This document shows, in pieces, positions 27,637 to 35,670 of a stretch of 64,000 bases of DNA (the first letter of the stretch is position 1; every line of letters starts with the position of its first letter). Source of the DNA: Pedobacter ginsengisoli (lineage in GTDB: Bacteria; Bacteroidota; Bacteroidia; Sphingobacteriales; Sphingobacteriaceae); the NCBI RefSeq assembly GCF_030244015.1, contig NZ_JASSYX010000003.1:744001-808000 (forward strand). Reading direction: 5' to 3'. Below the pieces are notes generated by a model that was not told the DNA's origin, ran no database searches, and was given only the letters and a program-made list of their open reading frames with translations. The translations under genes were made by a program, and so were the position numbers.

Positions 27637-28518
27637 ATGAGCTTCGACCTATCCCCAATCGATATCGTAAATGATATTTCGAAAGAAGATTTCGAAAAAA
27701 ATTATTTAAATACACGTAAACCACTGATCATCAAAAACATGTCAAAGACATGGCCGGCATACGACAAGTGGACTCTGGATTACATGAAAACTGTCGTTGG
27801 CGATAAGACGGTACCGCTTTACGACAGCTCAAAAGCTGATCCGTCAAAGCCGATCAATGCTTCGGCGGCTGAAATGAAGTTTGAGGATTACATCGAACTT
27901 ATTAAAAGCATGCCAACCGACCTGCGGATATTTTTGTTCGATCCGATCAGGCATGCCCCTAAACTACTCGAAGATTACCGCGCTCCAAAAGAGCTCATGG
28001 AAGGATTTTTGGACAGCTACCCAAACATGTTCTTTGGAGGACAGGGCTCCGTTACTTTTCTGCATTACGACATCGATCTGGCCCATATATTCCATACCCA
28101 TTTCAATGGGCGCAAGCACGTAATCCTATTTGAAAACAAATGGAAAGACAGGCTTTACCAGATTCCGTATGCGACCTATGCATTGGAAGATTATGATGTG
28201 GAAAAGCCTGATTTTGATAAATTCCCGGCCTTAAAAGGGGTAAAAGGAATTGAAGCTTTTCTGGAACATGGTGATACGCTTTTCATGCCAACCGGCTACT
28301 GGCACTGGATGAAATACCTGGATGGTTCATTCTCCATTAGCCTGCGGGCCTGGGACAAATCCTGGGCAGTTAAGGCCAAAAGCCTCTACAACCTGACTTT
28401 GCAGCGTAAATTTGATGATTTTATGAAAAGCCGCTTTAAGGAAAAATACATGAACTGGAAGGAGCAACTGGCTGTTAAAAGAGCTAACAGGGCATTGGAA
28501 AGACAAATGCCGCGTTAG
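27637..28518 (+). CDS. JmjC/cupin-8-like oxygenase, paralogue A
   Basis: A 293-residue cytoplasmic protein of the Cupin_8 (JmjC-like) family, whose characterised members are Fe(II)/2-oxoglutarate hydroxylases. The iron site is readable as His-x-Asp in FLHYDID and the distal His in MPTGYWHWM; the Lys in GRKHVILF is a candidate for binding 2-oxoglutarate. Typical opening motifs are RKPLIIKNM and WPAYDKW. Substrate is unknown. A same-length, same-strand paralogue lies at 42147-43028, and the two bracket the SusC/D-dehydrogenase operon. Confidence 0.83.
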   Translation: MSFDLSPIDIVNDISKEDFEKNYLNTRKPLIIKNMSKTWPAYDKWTLDYMKTVVGDKTVPLYDSSKADPSKPINASAAEMKFEDYIELIKSMPTDLRIFLFDPIRHAPKLLEDYRAPKELMEGFLDSYPNMFFGGQGSVTFLHYDIDLAHIFHTHFNGRKHVILFENKWKDRLYQIPYATYALEDYDVEKPDFDKFPALKGVKGIEAFLEHGDTLFMPTGYWHWMKYLDGSFSISLRAWDKSWAVKAKSLYNLTLQRKFDDFMKSRFKEKYMNWKEQLAVKRANRALERQMPR

Positions 28519-28542
28519 TTCAGCAGATGCGTCGGTAACCAG

Positions 28543-29391
28543 TTAAGAAAACATCATTTTATAGAAAGCAAGGCCTTCTATAGCGAGTTGATCAGAACTA
28601 TTGGCCAGTGGCCGCCATATACTGGCTGCTCTTGCAATCTCTTCAGACACCTCACCAAAGGTTTCAATAACAATTGCTTTGTCATAGCCAATCTCAGTTA
28701 ATGCCTGTTTGATTCCCGTCCAGTCAAGATTGCCCGTTCCTGGCGTACCCCGGTCGCTTTCATTTGCCTGAATGTGACATAAAAGATCTTTACCGATTTT
28801 TCTTATGGTATCGGGGATGCTCTTTTCTTCAATATTGCAATGAAAAGTATCCAGTTGTATTTTAATATTCGGACTAGCTACGTCCTTTACCAGGGCGAGC
28901 GCCTGATCAGCTGTATTTATCATGTCGGTTTCAAACCTGTTTAAGGGCTCCACGCCCACAAGCACTCCACAATCCCCGGCTACCCGTCCAGCTTTTATAA
29001 GATTCTCCACACACCAGTCCCATTCCCTTTTTTTTTGTGATTCTCCTATGAAACGGGTTTTACCAACTGCAGAATATACCGGCCCCCCAAAAACCGGACT
29101 TCCCATATCCTGCGCGATTCTGATGCAGTCCGTAATGTATTTCAGGCCATTCTCCCTGATCGCTGGATCGTCACTGGATATATCGCGGTCAGCACCAAAT
29201 GCACCACTGACGGTCACCTGCAATTCGTATGCTTTTGTCAGTTCCTTCAGCCTGGCCCAATCAATTAATTCTTGCTTTTCAACGGCCACTTCGATGATGT
29301 CAAATCCCATTCCTTTGATCTTTTGGACAAGATCAAAGGAATGGGAAGTAAAGGGGGATTTCCAAAGAAAAGTACTTACTCCAAATTGCAT
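28543..29391 (-). CDS. Sugar isomerase/epimerase, D-tagatose/D-psicose 3-epimerase type
   Basis: A 282-residue TIM barrel of the xylose-isomerase-like family. It carries the metal-site pattern of ketose 3-epimerases: Glu in GVEPLNRFETD, Asp in QLDTFHCNIEE, His in CHIQANESDRG and Glu in VIETFG. These four residues match the ligands of characterised tagatose/psicose 3-epimerases. It should epimerise a free or modified ketose in the cytoplasm. It is the last gene of the seven-gene operon beginning with SusC at 40812, 16 bases after the Gfo/Idh/MocA gene. In such operons related barrels can act on 3-keto sugars instead, so the exact substrate is open. Confidence 0.83.
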   Translation of the reverse strand: MQFGVSTFLWKSPFTSHSFDLVQKIKGMGFDIIEVAVEKQELIDWARLKELTKAYELQVTVSGAFGADRDISSDDPAIRENGLKYITDCIRIAQDMGSPVFGGPVYSAVGKTRFIGESQKKREWDWCVENLIKAGRVAGDCGVLVGVEPLNRFETDMINTADQALALVKDVASPNIKIQLDTFHCNIEEKSIPDTIRKIGKDLLCHIQANESDRGTPGTGNLDWTGIKQALTEIGYDKAIVIETFGEVSEEIARAASIWRPLANSSDQLAIEGLAFYKMMFS

Positions 29392-29407
29392 AAATTAAAT
29401 ATTTAAA

Positions 29408-30526
29408 CTAGTTTTCAAAATCAGGTATACTGATGCGTTTCCCCCCGTTCATTGCGGACTCGTGCGCACAAATGCCCGCGCAGGTATAATTGGCAGCCAG
29501 CGCCGCATCTACAGCAGAATCCCTGCCTTCAACAATTGCCGCAATAAACTCCTGCACCAGATGCGGATGCGAACCACCGTGTCCTGCACCCTGTAAAAAT
29601 GAAACATGGTTCGGATCATCTATTTTTTCTCTCTTTGTAAAATTCGCGATCTCCGGGATCAGTTGTTCGTCTGTATCCGGTACATTTATCCTGCGTGCAT
29701 TTTCGCCGCCATCAAATAGGATATGCTCTTCATCTTGCAGCTGCTCCCATTCAAATGACATTTTGGTACCGTATACGTCATAGCTTTCCCTATACTGACG
29801 AACTACATCAAATAAAGAACGGGTGGCTTCTGCAATCACATCCGAATTCTTTAAGGTAAAAGTGGCGGTTTCAACTGCAAAAGGAGAACCGTATCTGCTG
29901 GTCAAATCATCGCTTAAACGTCCTGAACCATGACACACCACTGTCTCAGCTTTAGTGTTGTTTATTCTCAATAATGGCGAGATGGCATGCGTTCCGTTGA
30001 GCATTGGCGGATATCCTTTCCAATATTCTCCCCATCCATCCATACTCATGTCCTGAATATGGGAACCTCTTACAAACTGGATCCTGCCCAGCTCACCACT
30101 TTCTGCCAGCTTCAATCCGTACAGAAATTCCCTGGTATACAAAGCAGTCTCCATCATCATGTAAACCTTATTTGCCCTTCTCTTAGCTTCCACAATTGCC
30201 TTACAATCCTCCACGGTCATCGCCATTGGAATAGTGCAAGCGGTGTGTTTATTCGCATTAAGGGAAGCCAGCGTCATTTTGGCGTGCTCAGGAACAGGGG
30301 TTACGATATGGATGGCATCTACATCTTCCCGCTTTGGAACGTCCTCAAAATTTGTAAAACAGAGATTTCTGTCCAGGTTAAACTTAGTGGCGAGTTCGTC
30401 AATTGTCTTTTGGTTGCGCGTACAGATACCAACTGCTTCAATATCCGGGTGATTCTGATAAATGGGAATAAACTCTTTGCCAAAGCCCATCCCAACAATT
30501 ACTACGGTAATTTTTTTCTCGTTCAT
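29408..30526 (-). CDS. Gfo/Idh/MocA family oxidoreductase
   Basis: A 372-residue NAD(P)-dependent sugar oxidoreductase. The N-terminal Rossmann motif is IVGMGFGKEF and the C-terminal domain is the usual substrate-binding sheet (GGSHPHLVQEF near the end). Family members oxidise or reduce sugar hydroxyls, often at C3. I chose the ATG at 30526 (MNEKKITVV) over one 14 codons upstream because the fold begins there. The family motif EKP is replaced by TIP in ACTIPMAM, so the catalytic Lys usually found there is absent. It sits 46 bases after the ThuA gene and 16 before the epimerase in the operon. Confidence 0.87.
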   Translation of the reverse strand: MNEKKITVVIVGMGFGKEFIPIYQNHPDIEAVGICTRNQKTIDELATKFNLDRNLCFTNFEDVPKREDVDAIHIVTPVPEHAKMTLASLNANKHTACTIPMAMTVEDCKAIVEAKRRANKVYMMMETALYTREFLYGLKLAESGELGRIQFVRGSHIQDMSMDGWGEYWKGYPPMLNGTHAISPLLRINNTKAETVVCHGSGRLSDDLTSRYGSPFAVETATFTLKNSDVIAEATRSLFDVVRQYRESYDVYGTKMSFEWEQLQDEEHILFDGGENARRINVPDTDEQLIPEIANFTKREKIDDPNHVSFLQGAGHGGSHPHLVQEFIAAIVEGRDSAVDAALAANYTCAGICAHESAMNGGKRISIPDFEN

Positions 30527-30572
30527 GTGTTTTCTTAAATTAAAATTAGCGGTTATTAAATTTCTCAAAATT

Positions 30573-31337
30573 TCATTTACGGCTTACCCATTTAACAGCA
30601 TTCCGAAGAAGGGCCTGATAAGCAGACAGATCATGAGATGCGGAATCATGGCCTAAAGCAAGGCCGACAATACGGGCTTTTGGATGATTGATTACAAAGA
30701 CAGATGGATAGACCACTTCATTTCCCTGTACACTGGAGCTCGCTAAAATTTTTATTCCCGGCCCATTTGCATCTGCTTTGTAATAGTAACGCTCATCACT
30801 CAGATTGAATTTCTCAGGCACATCCCTGGTCACCGGATGTTTGGTATCTGTTACCGTAACATCAAAGGCGCCGTACTTATCATGACCTCTGGACCCGCCA
30901 CCTGCCAGATACAGGTTATATTCCGGCCAGTCTTTCCAGTTGTACCACAACGCAGCATGTGCCAGTATCAGTCCTTTACCTTCAGCAGCAAATGCAATGA
31001 TCGCTTTACGCAGCTCAGGATCTTCCATTGGCTGGTTATTTGTAAGGATCAGCACATCAAGATTTGCCAGTTGCGGAAGTATTTCGCTCACATCACTGGT
31101 ATACCTGACAGCAGCAAGACCATCCTTTTCCAGAGTAGCTACATCAACTTCTTTATACCATTTATCAAAATTGTGAGAGGAGCCGCCACCAACAATCAAC
31201 GTGCGTATGGCAGATTTTTTTTGTGCATTTGCAGGAGTTTGTACTGTACAGCCACCCAAAAAAAGTGCAAGTATGACCAAGGTAGTCAGCATTATTTTAC
31301 CCAACAGCTGCCTGATAAAAGCTACATTAGATTTCAT
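30573..31337 (-). CDS. ThuA-domain lipoprotein
   Basis: A 254-residue lipoprotein. The signal ends in a lipobox (FLGGC, about residue 30), and the body is a ThuA domain (class I glutamine amidotransferase-like fold; IRTLIVGGGSSHNFDKW, DVLILTNN, GLILAHAALWY, RYYYKAD). ThuA proteins recur in trehalose and keto-sugar operons but their reaction is not firmly established. It directly follows the large fusion gene (24-base gap), which itself starts with another ThuA domain, so this operon encodes two. Confidence 0.83.
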   Translation of the reverse strand: MKSNVAFIRQLLGKIMLTTLVILALFLGGCTVQTPANAQKKSAIRTLIVGGGSSHNFDKWYKEVDVATLEKDGLAAVRYTSDVSEILPQLANLDVLILTNNQPMEDPELRKAIIAFAAEGKGLILAHAALWYNWKDWPEYNLYLAGGGSRGHDKYGAFDVTVTDTKHPVTRDVPEKFNLSDERYYYKADANGPGIKILASSSVQGNEVVYPSVFVINHPKARIVGLALGHDSASHDLSAYQALLRNAVKWVSRK

Positions 31338-31361
31338 ATCAAAAGATTTAGTTATAATAAT

Positions 31362-34300
31362 TTATTTAGTTACTCTCATAATTCCGTTCATGCCTCTCCA
31401 GTGTCCCGGAAAAGTGCATAAAAAAGGATAATCGCCTGTAGTATCCGGCACTATAAATTCAAAAGTCACCACGTCTCCTGTGTTCAGCAGTTTAGTTGCG
31501 TGCAGTACTTCGGGCACATTGGGCACATATTGCTTTTCCGCAGCTTTCGGATCCCGCAGCATGTCATCAGCCGCCTTACCAACTCTTTGTAGAGATCCGG
31601 GTTTTATAATGAGCATGTTGTGCTGCATTCCATCGGGGTTCTCTATCTCAAAAACCAACTTTTGGCCTGCCTTAACTGTAAAAAGTTTTTTGTCAAACTG
31701 CATCAGATCTTTCACCACTTTTATCTTAATCATGGTTGAACTTTCTCCCGTTTTTTTAACAGCAATGTTTTTTGATCCCCTATTCCCTGTCGTCCCGGAT
31801 TTGATCAGCTGAAGTGAGGCATTTCTGAGATCGCCCTTAAAAGCTGACATTCCATTGTAAATGACCACTCCTGATTCAACCTCTGCGTCATTGCTTGTTA
31901 CTAAATTGCCTGTTAATTTTTTTGTAAACAATCCCGGGGCTTTTGCATGGGCAACCTCTTCTCCATTAACATCAAGACTAAGCTGTCCATCTGACTTCAG
32001 GATTGCAGTAACATCAAATGCCCTTCCCGACAAGGTATCTTTTGCCGCGGCTTTAAAATTGCGGCCGTTCTGGTTAACAACGAGATTTAGCTTTGAACCA
32101 TTAATATACAAACAATACCCGTTCTTTTCATCTCCCTGGGCAATGATCACCCCATCAGAACCTGCAGTCCTTGATTTCAGTACCATGGCCTTGAGATGAA
32201 TCTCCTTTCCGGTCACATCCGGCGAGAGCCTTACATCTGAACGCCCGATCTTATAGATGTCCTGTTCAACAATACCCAACATCCGTTTGCTGAAACCCGA
32301 ATCAGGCAACTGATCTCCTTTTTCTTTAGCCAGCGACAAGAACCCCTCCCGATTATTCATTGCAGCTGCGAGCCATGCCTGGGCCAGCCAGGGGTCTTTT
32401 CCATTTTCCTCTTTGACCGAGGCATCATATACAATGCTGGCAATACCTTTAGCTGCTGGCAATCCGGCAAGTACTAAAACCGCGGCCATTCTCGTATTCA
32501 GGTTACTGTCGTTAAGGATTCCGCTCTGCTGGATCAGGTGTACAGTATGTCCATTTTTAGGCAATACCTCTACAGCCGCCTTTCTTACCCCCGCTGCCGG
32601 ATGAGTTAAAGCTATGTTAACAGCATTCATTGCTTCTTCGTTACTCCCGTCCAGAATACCCATGCCCTTCAATGTCCATAAGGCATTAATAGCAGGCCCA
32701 TTCAATCCGATTTTATCCACAGCCTTATCGTTGATCAGCTTTAATAACCCGGGAATGCTGGAAGGGTCTTTTTTCTCCACCAGCAACCGCTGCGCCGTTA
32801 AGCGCCAAAACATATTGTCGTTGCGGAGCGCATCGACAAGCCCCGAAACATTATTTTTGGAAAGAACCGGTGGTGTATAGGATTTCGCTTTTTTATAAAC
32901 GACCCGGTATATTCTTCCGCGGTCAATATCTCTTAAATTAGTTTCCAGTGCATTACCCTGGCCGAGCTTCTGATCTGCAAGTGTCAGTGGCAAGATATAT
33001 TCTGTTGGTGCCTGCCTTGGAACAAATGTATTGTGCTGGATAATGAAATTATACCAGTCGGCAACCCAAACTGCTCCATCAGGACCAACTTCTGCCTGTA
33101 CGGGACCAACCCATTCATCTGAACTGGCTAAAAAATTCCATCCGTCCTTTTCTTTAAATCCGGCGCCGTCCTTTTCAATAATTGCCTGGTGAATTAATTT
33201 TACAGTCGGCTCGGTAACAAAGGCCACTCTGTTCCAGTATTCCTCCGGGAAGCTTCTGGCGGCATAAAAATGATGACCGGCAGCAGCAGTAAAGCCGCCG
33301 ACAACATCTACCTGTCTCAGGTTTGGTGTCATAGCATGTACATCATAATGCCCGTCTATCTTCTGCACCGGCGCCAGATTTGATCCTGCAAATATCCGGT
33401 CCATATAGGAAGCCGGCATAGCATAAAAAGCACTGTGCGTATTATTGGCCGTAGATATAAAGACATTATTTTCTTCAGAGAATCCAAGCCCCCAGGTATT
33501 GTTACTGGTCGGGGCCAGGTATTCGAAATCCTTTCCATCCGGACGGAAACGATACACACCCTGATTAAAGCGCATGTTTACTCCGTTTATTTTACCCCTG
33601 AACCCAGAGAAACCAACCACACCCCATATTTTATTGTCAAAGCCATACTGCAGGTTTGAAGGACCAGCATGCGTATCCTGTTTCCCCCAGCCTGTCGATA
33701 ATATTTCCTGGATATCGGCCTTATCGTCACCATTGGTGTCTTTTAAGAAGACCATATTCGGTGCCTGTGAGACGACTATCCCGCCATTTGCAAAGACCAT
33801 ACTGGTCGGGATGTTCAGGCTATCAGCAAAAATCGTAAACTTATCTGCTTTGCCATCACCATTGGTATCCTCACAAATTTTGATCCTGTCATTGGCGGCT
33901 CCGTCAGTTTCCGTAAAGGTATTTGGATAATCAACTGATTCAACTATCCAAAGACGGCCTTTTTCATCCCATGCCATCGCAATCGGATTGGTGATATCCG
34001 GTTCTGCAGCAAACAGTTTCACTTCAAAATCTATAGGCACCTGTATCAGTTTCATCGATTCCTGAGGAGTCAGACCTGCCTGTATTTTAGGTACCAGGTG
34101 TCTTGCTGTGAAATCAGCTATGGTATCAGGATAAATGGCCACATCAGGGATTTTTAAGTTCGATATCCATGTTCTGACATCATCACCGATAGCCCATAAA
34201 ACTCCGTTCCTTACCATCTTCAGGAACTCGCTATTCTTCCAGGTCACATCATCATGGCCATAAGCAGTGTAGAACACCCGGCCCTTACCTTCATTGCGCA

Positions 34301-34910
34301 CCCAGGTATAAGGCTCTTTTTTTAAACCTTCCCCGCGCTCCATTAAGACCACTATGTCAGAATTGAGGTTTTTATGCACATAAGTTTCATCTGTTGTCGT
34401 AAACGCGTTGATCCCTTTTATTACCGGATGGTCCGGCTTTAAAATCGTGGGCTTAAATGATCCGTTTCCATGTGAGGCAAACTGACCTCCAATGGCCTTA
34501 ATGTACCATGCCGAATTCCTGAAACAGCCTGAGGCTGAATGCAACGGGATTAGCCCTTTCCCGCTTTCCACAAAATGCTTCAGTGCCGTTTCCTGCGGTA
34601 CGGTTATGGAGTCATGGTTGGCGTATATAATCAGCCCGTCATACTTAGCCAGGTTCACCTCATTTAAGTCGTTCGGATCAATGGTATAAGTAAGATTAAT
34701 CCCGCTCTTGAAAAGTTCTATAGCAAGCCAGGGCGCATATTTTCCCGAGTCATGATGCTTCCCTGCGTTACCAAGAAACAGGACTTCCGCTCTTCGGGCA
34801 CGTTCTGTTACGGGATCCGCTGTCTCAGAAGCGGCCACTATTCGTTTCTTATTGGCACAGCCCTGGATTAAAATCCCGCTAATCAACAATAAAAACAATA
34901 TCTTTCTCAT
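31362..34910 (-). CDS. ThuA / PVC-type dehydrogenase / HEAT / lectin-like / azurin-like fusion lipoprotein
   Basis: A 1182-residue lipoprotein (lipobox IQGC, Cys18). Domains in order are: ThuA (about 40-265); a PVC-type membrane-bound dehydrogenase propeller (about 300-690; AMAWDEKGRLWIVE, CEDTNGDGKADKF, QDTHAGPSNLQYG, VADWYNFIIQH); HEAT-like helices (about 690-880); a concanavalin-like domain (about 890-1045; DGVIIAQGDEKNGYCLYING); and a blue-copper azurin-like domain (about 1070-1182). The copper ligands look complete: His1097, Cys1165, His1170, Met1174 (CTFPGHWRGM). No CxxCH heme motif is present, unlike many PVC-type relatives. I infer a periplasm-facing sugar oxidase that passes electrons to its own cupredoxin. 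Boundaries are approximate. Confidence 0.85.
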   Translation of the reverse strand: MRKILFLLLISGILIQGCANKKRIVAASETADPVTERARRAEVLFLGNAGKHHDSGKYAPWLAIELFKSGINLTYTIDPNDLNEVNLAKYDGLIIYANHDSITVPQETALKHFVESGKGLIPLHSASGCFRNSAWYIKAIGGQFASHGNGSFKPTILKPDHPVIKGINAFTTTDETYVHKNLNSDIVVLMERGEGLKKEPYTWVRNEGKGRVFYTAYGHDDVTWKNSEFLKMVRNGVLWAIGDDVRTWISNLKIPDVAIYPDTIADFTARHLVPKIQAGLTPQESMKLIQVPIDFEVKLFAAEPDITNPIAMAWDEKGRLWIVESVDYPNTFTETDGAANDRIKICEDTNGDGKADKFTIFADSLNIPTSMVFANGGIVVSQAPNMVFLKDTNGDDKADIQEILSTGWGKQDTHAGPSNLQYGFDNKIWGVVGFSGFRGKINGVNMRFNQGVYRFRPDGKDFEYLAPTSNNTWGLGFSEENNVFISTANNTHSAFYAMPASYMDRIFAGSNLAPVQKIDGHYDVHAMTPNLRQVDVVGGFTAAAGHHFYAARSFPEEYWNRVAFVTEPTVKLIHQAIIEKDGAGFKEKDGWNFLASSDEWVGPVQAEVGPDGAVWVADWYNFIIQHNTFVPRQAPTEYILPLTLADQKLGQGNALETNLRDIDRGRIYRVVYKKAKSYTPPVLSKNNVSGLVDALRNDNMFWRLTAQRLLVEKKDPSSIPGLLKLINDKAVDKIGLNGPAINALWTLKGMGILDGSNEEAMNAVNIALTHPAAGVRKAAVEVLPKNGHTVHLIQQSGILNDSNLNTRMAAVLVLAGLPAAKGIASIVYDASVKEENGKDPWLAQAWLAAAMNNREGFLSLAKEKGDQLPDSGFSKRMLGIVEQDIYKIGRSDVRLSPDVTGKEIHLKAMVLKSRTAGSDGVIIAQGDEKNGYCLYINGSKLNLVVNQNGRNFKAAAKDTLSGRAFDVTAILKSDGQLSLDVNGEEVAHAKAPGLFTKKLTGNLVTSNDAEVESGVVIYNGMSAFKGDLRNASLQLIKSGTTGNRGSKNIAVKKTGESSTMIKIKVVKDLMQFDKKLFTVKAGQKLVFEIENPDGMQHNMLIIKPGSLQRVGKAADDMLRDPKAAEKQYVPNVPEVLHATKLLNTGDVVTFEFIVPDTTGDYPFLCTFPGHWRGMNGIMRVTK

Positions 34911-34944
34911 CTCTGTCAGGTTAAATAATTAAAATGGCATTCAG

Positions 34945-35646
34945 CTAAAAGGTCAACTTCACTACCGGGCTGAAAATCATGTCATCAGCTCCCGAGAATT
35001 TGACACCAATGCTGGCGAACACGTAATTCTGAGCCGGCACCAACGCTGGTACAGTAACGTTTAAGCTTACGTTATTTAAATCAGGTATGGCCAACCCGGC
35101 AACATTCGCAGTCGCCACATTGGTTTGCGAGTCTGCAAACCGTGTTTTGCTGATATAAAGGGTCACACGTTCAACAGTCCTGGCGTTTGCACCGGTTACA
35201 ATCTGTTCAAGCTTACATGTGCCGCTAACCTTTCCACCCGAATATGCAAATGCAGGCGTCCTGATCATAAAATAAGGCATGACTTCGATGTCCAGACTGG
35301 TATTACCTTTTAAAGAGATGGCAACAGAATCAGGTTTGCCGTCAGCTGTTTGTTTCCAGACAAAAGGTCCTTGTCCCAAAGGAACCACCATTTTATAATT
35401 GCCGTCAAAAAGAAGGTGTGAAAATGCCCCTTCAGGTGTAAATATACTGCTGATAGGCCCGGTTTTGCCAAAGCCGGGCTGGTACAGCTCATAACTCACT
35501 TTGTTGTATTCAAAATTGAGCGGTTCACCCTGATATACGATCCGTCCGGTCAGAGCTGCTTTAGGTTCTTCAAAATTATCTTTTTTGCAGGATACGGCCG
35601 ATGCAATTAATGCGAAAGATAAGATATATTGAAATTTGATTTTCAT
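34945..35646 (-). CDS. DUF3823 lipoprotein
   Basis: A 233-residue lipoprotein with a lipobox at SAVSC (start chosen at 35646, directly before the signal) and the features of DUF3823: ALTGRIVYQGEPLNF, YELYQPGFG, SHLLFDGNYKMVVPLGQGPF and a C-terminal beta-sandwich. DUF3823 proteins are found next to SusC/SusD pairs and are thought to be surface glycan-binding accessories. It lies 24 bases after SusD and 34 before the fusion gene. Function beyond that context is unknown. Confidence 0.82.
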   Translation of the reverse strand: MKIKFQYILSFALIASAVSCKKDNFEEPKAALTGRIVYQGEPLNFEYNKVSYELYQPGFGKTGPISSIFTPEGAFSHLLFDGNYKMVVPLGQGPFVWKQTADGKPDSVAISLKGNTSLDIEVMPYFMIRTPAFAYSGGKVSGTCKLEQIVTGANARTVERVTLYISKTRFADSQTNVATANVAGLAIPDLNNVSLNVTVPALVPAQNYVFASIGVKFSGADDMIFSPVVKLTF

Positions 35647-35670
35647 GTTTGTAATTTTAAGAGTAAACAC

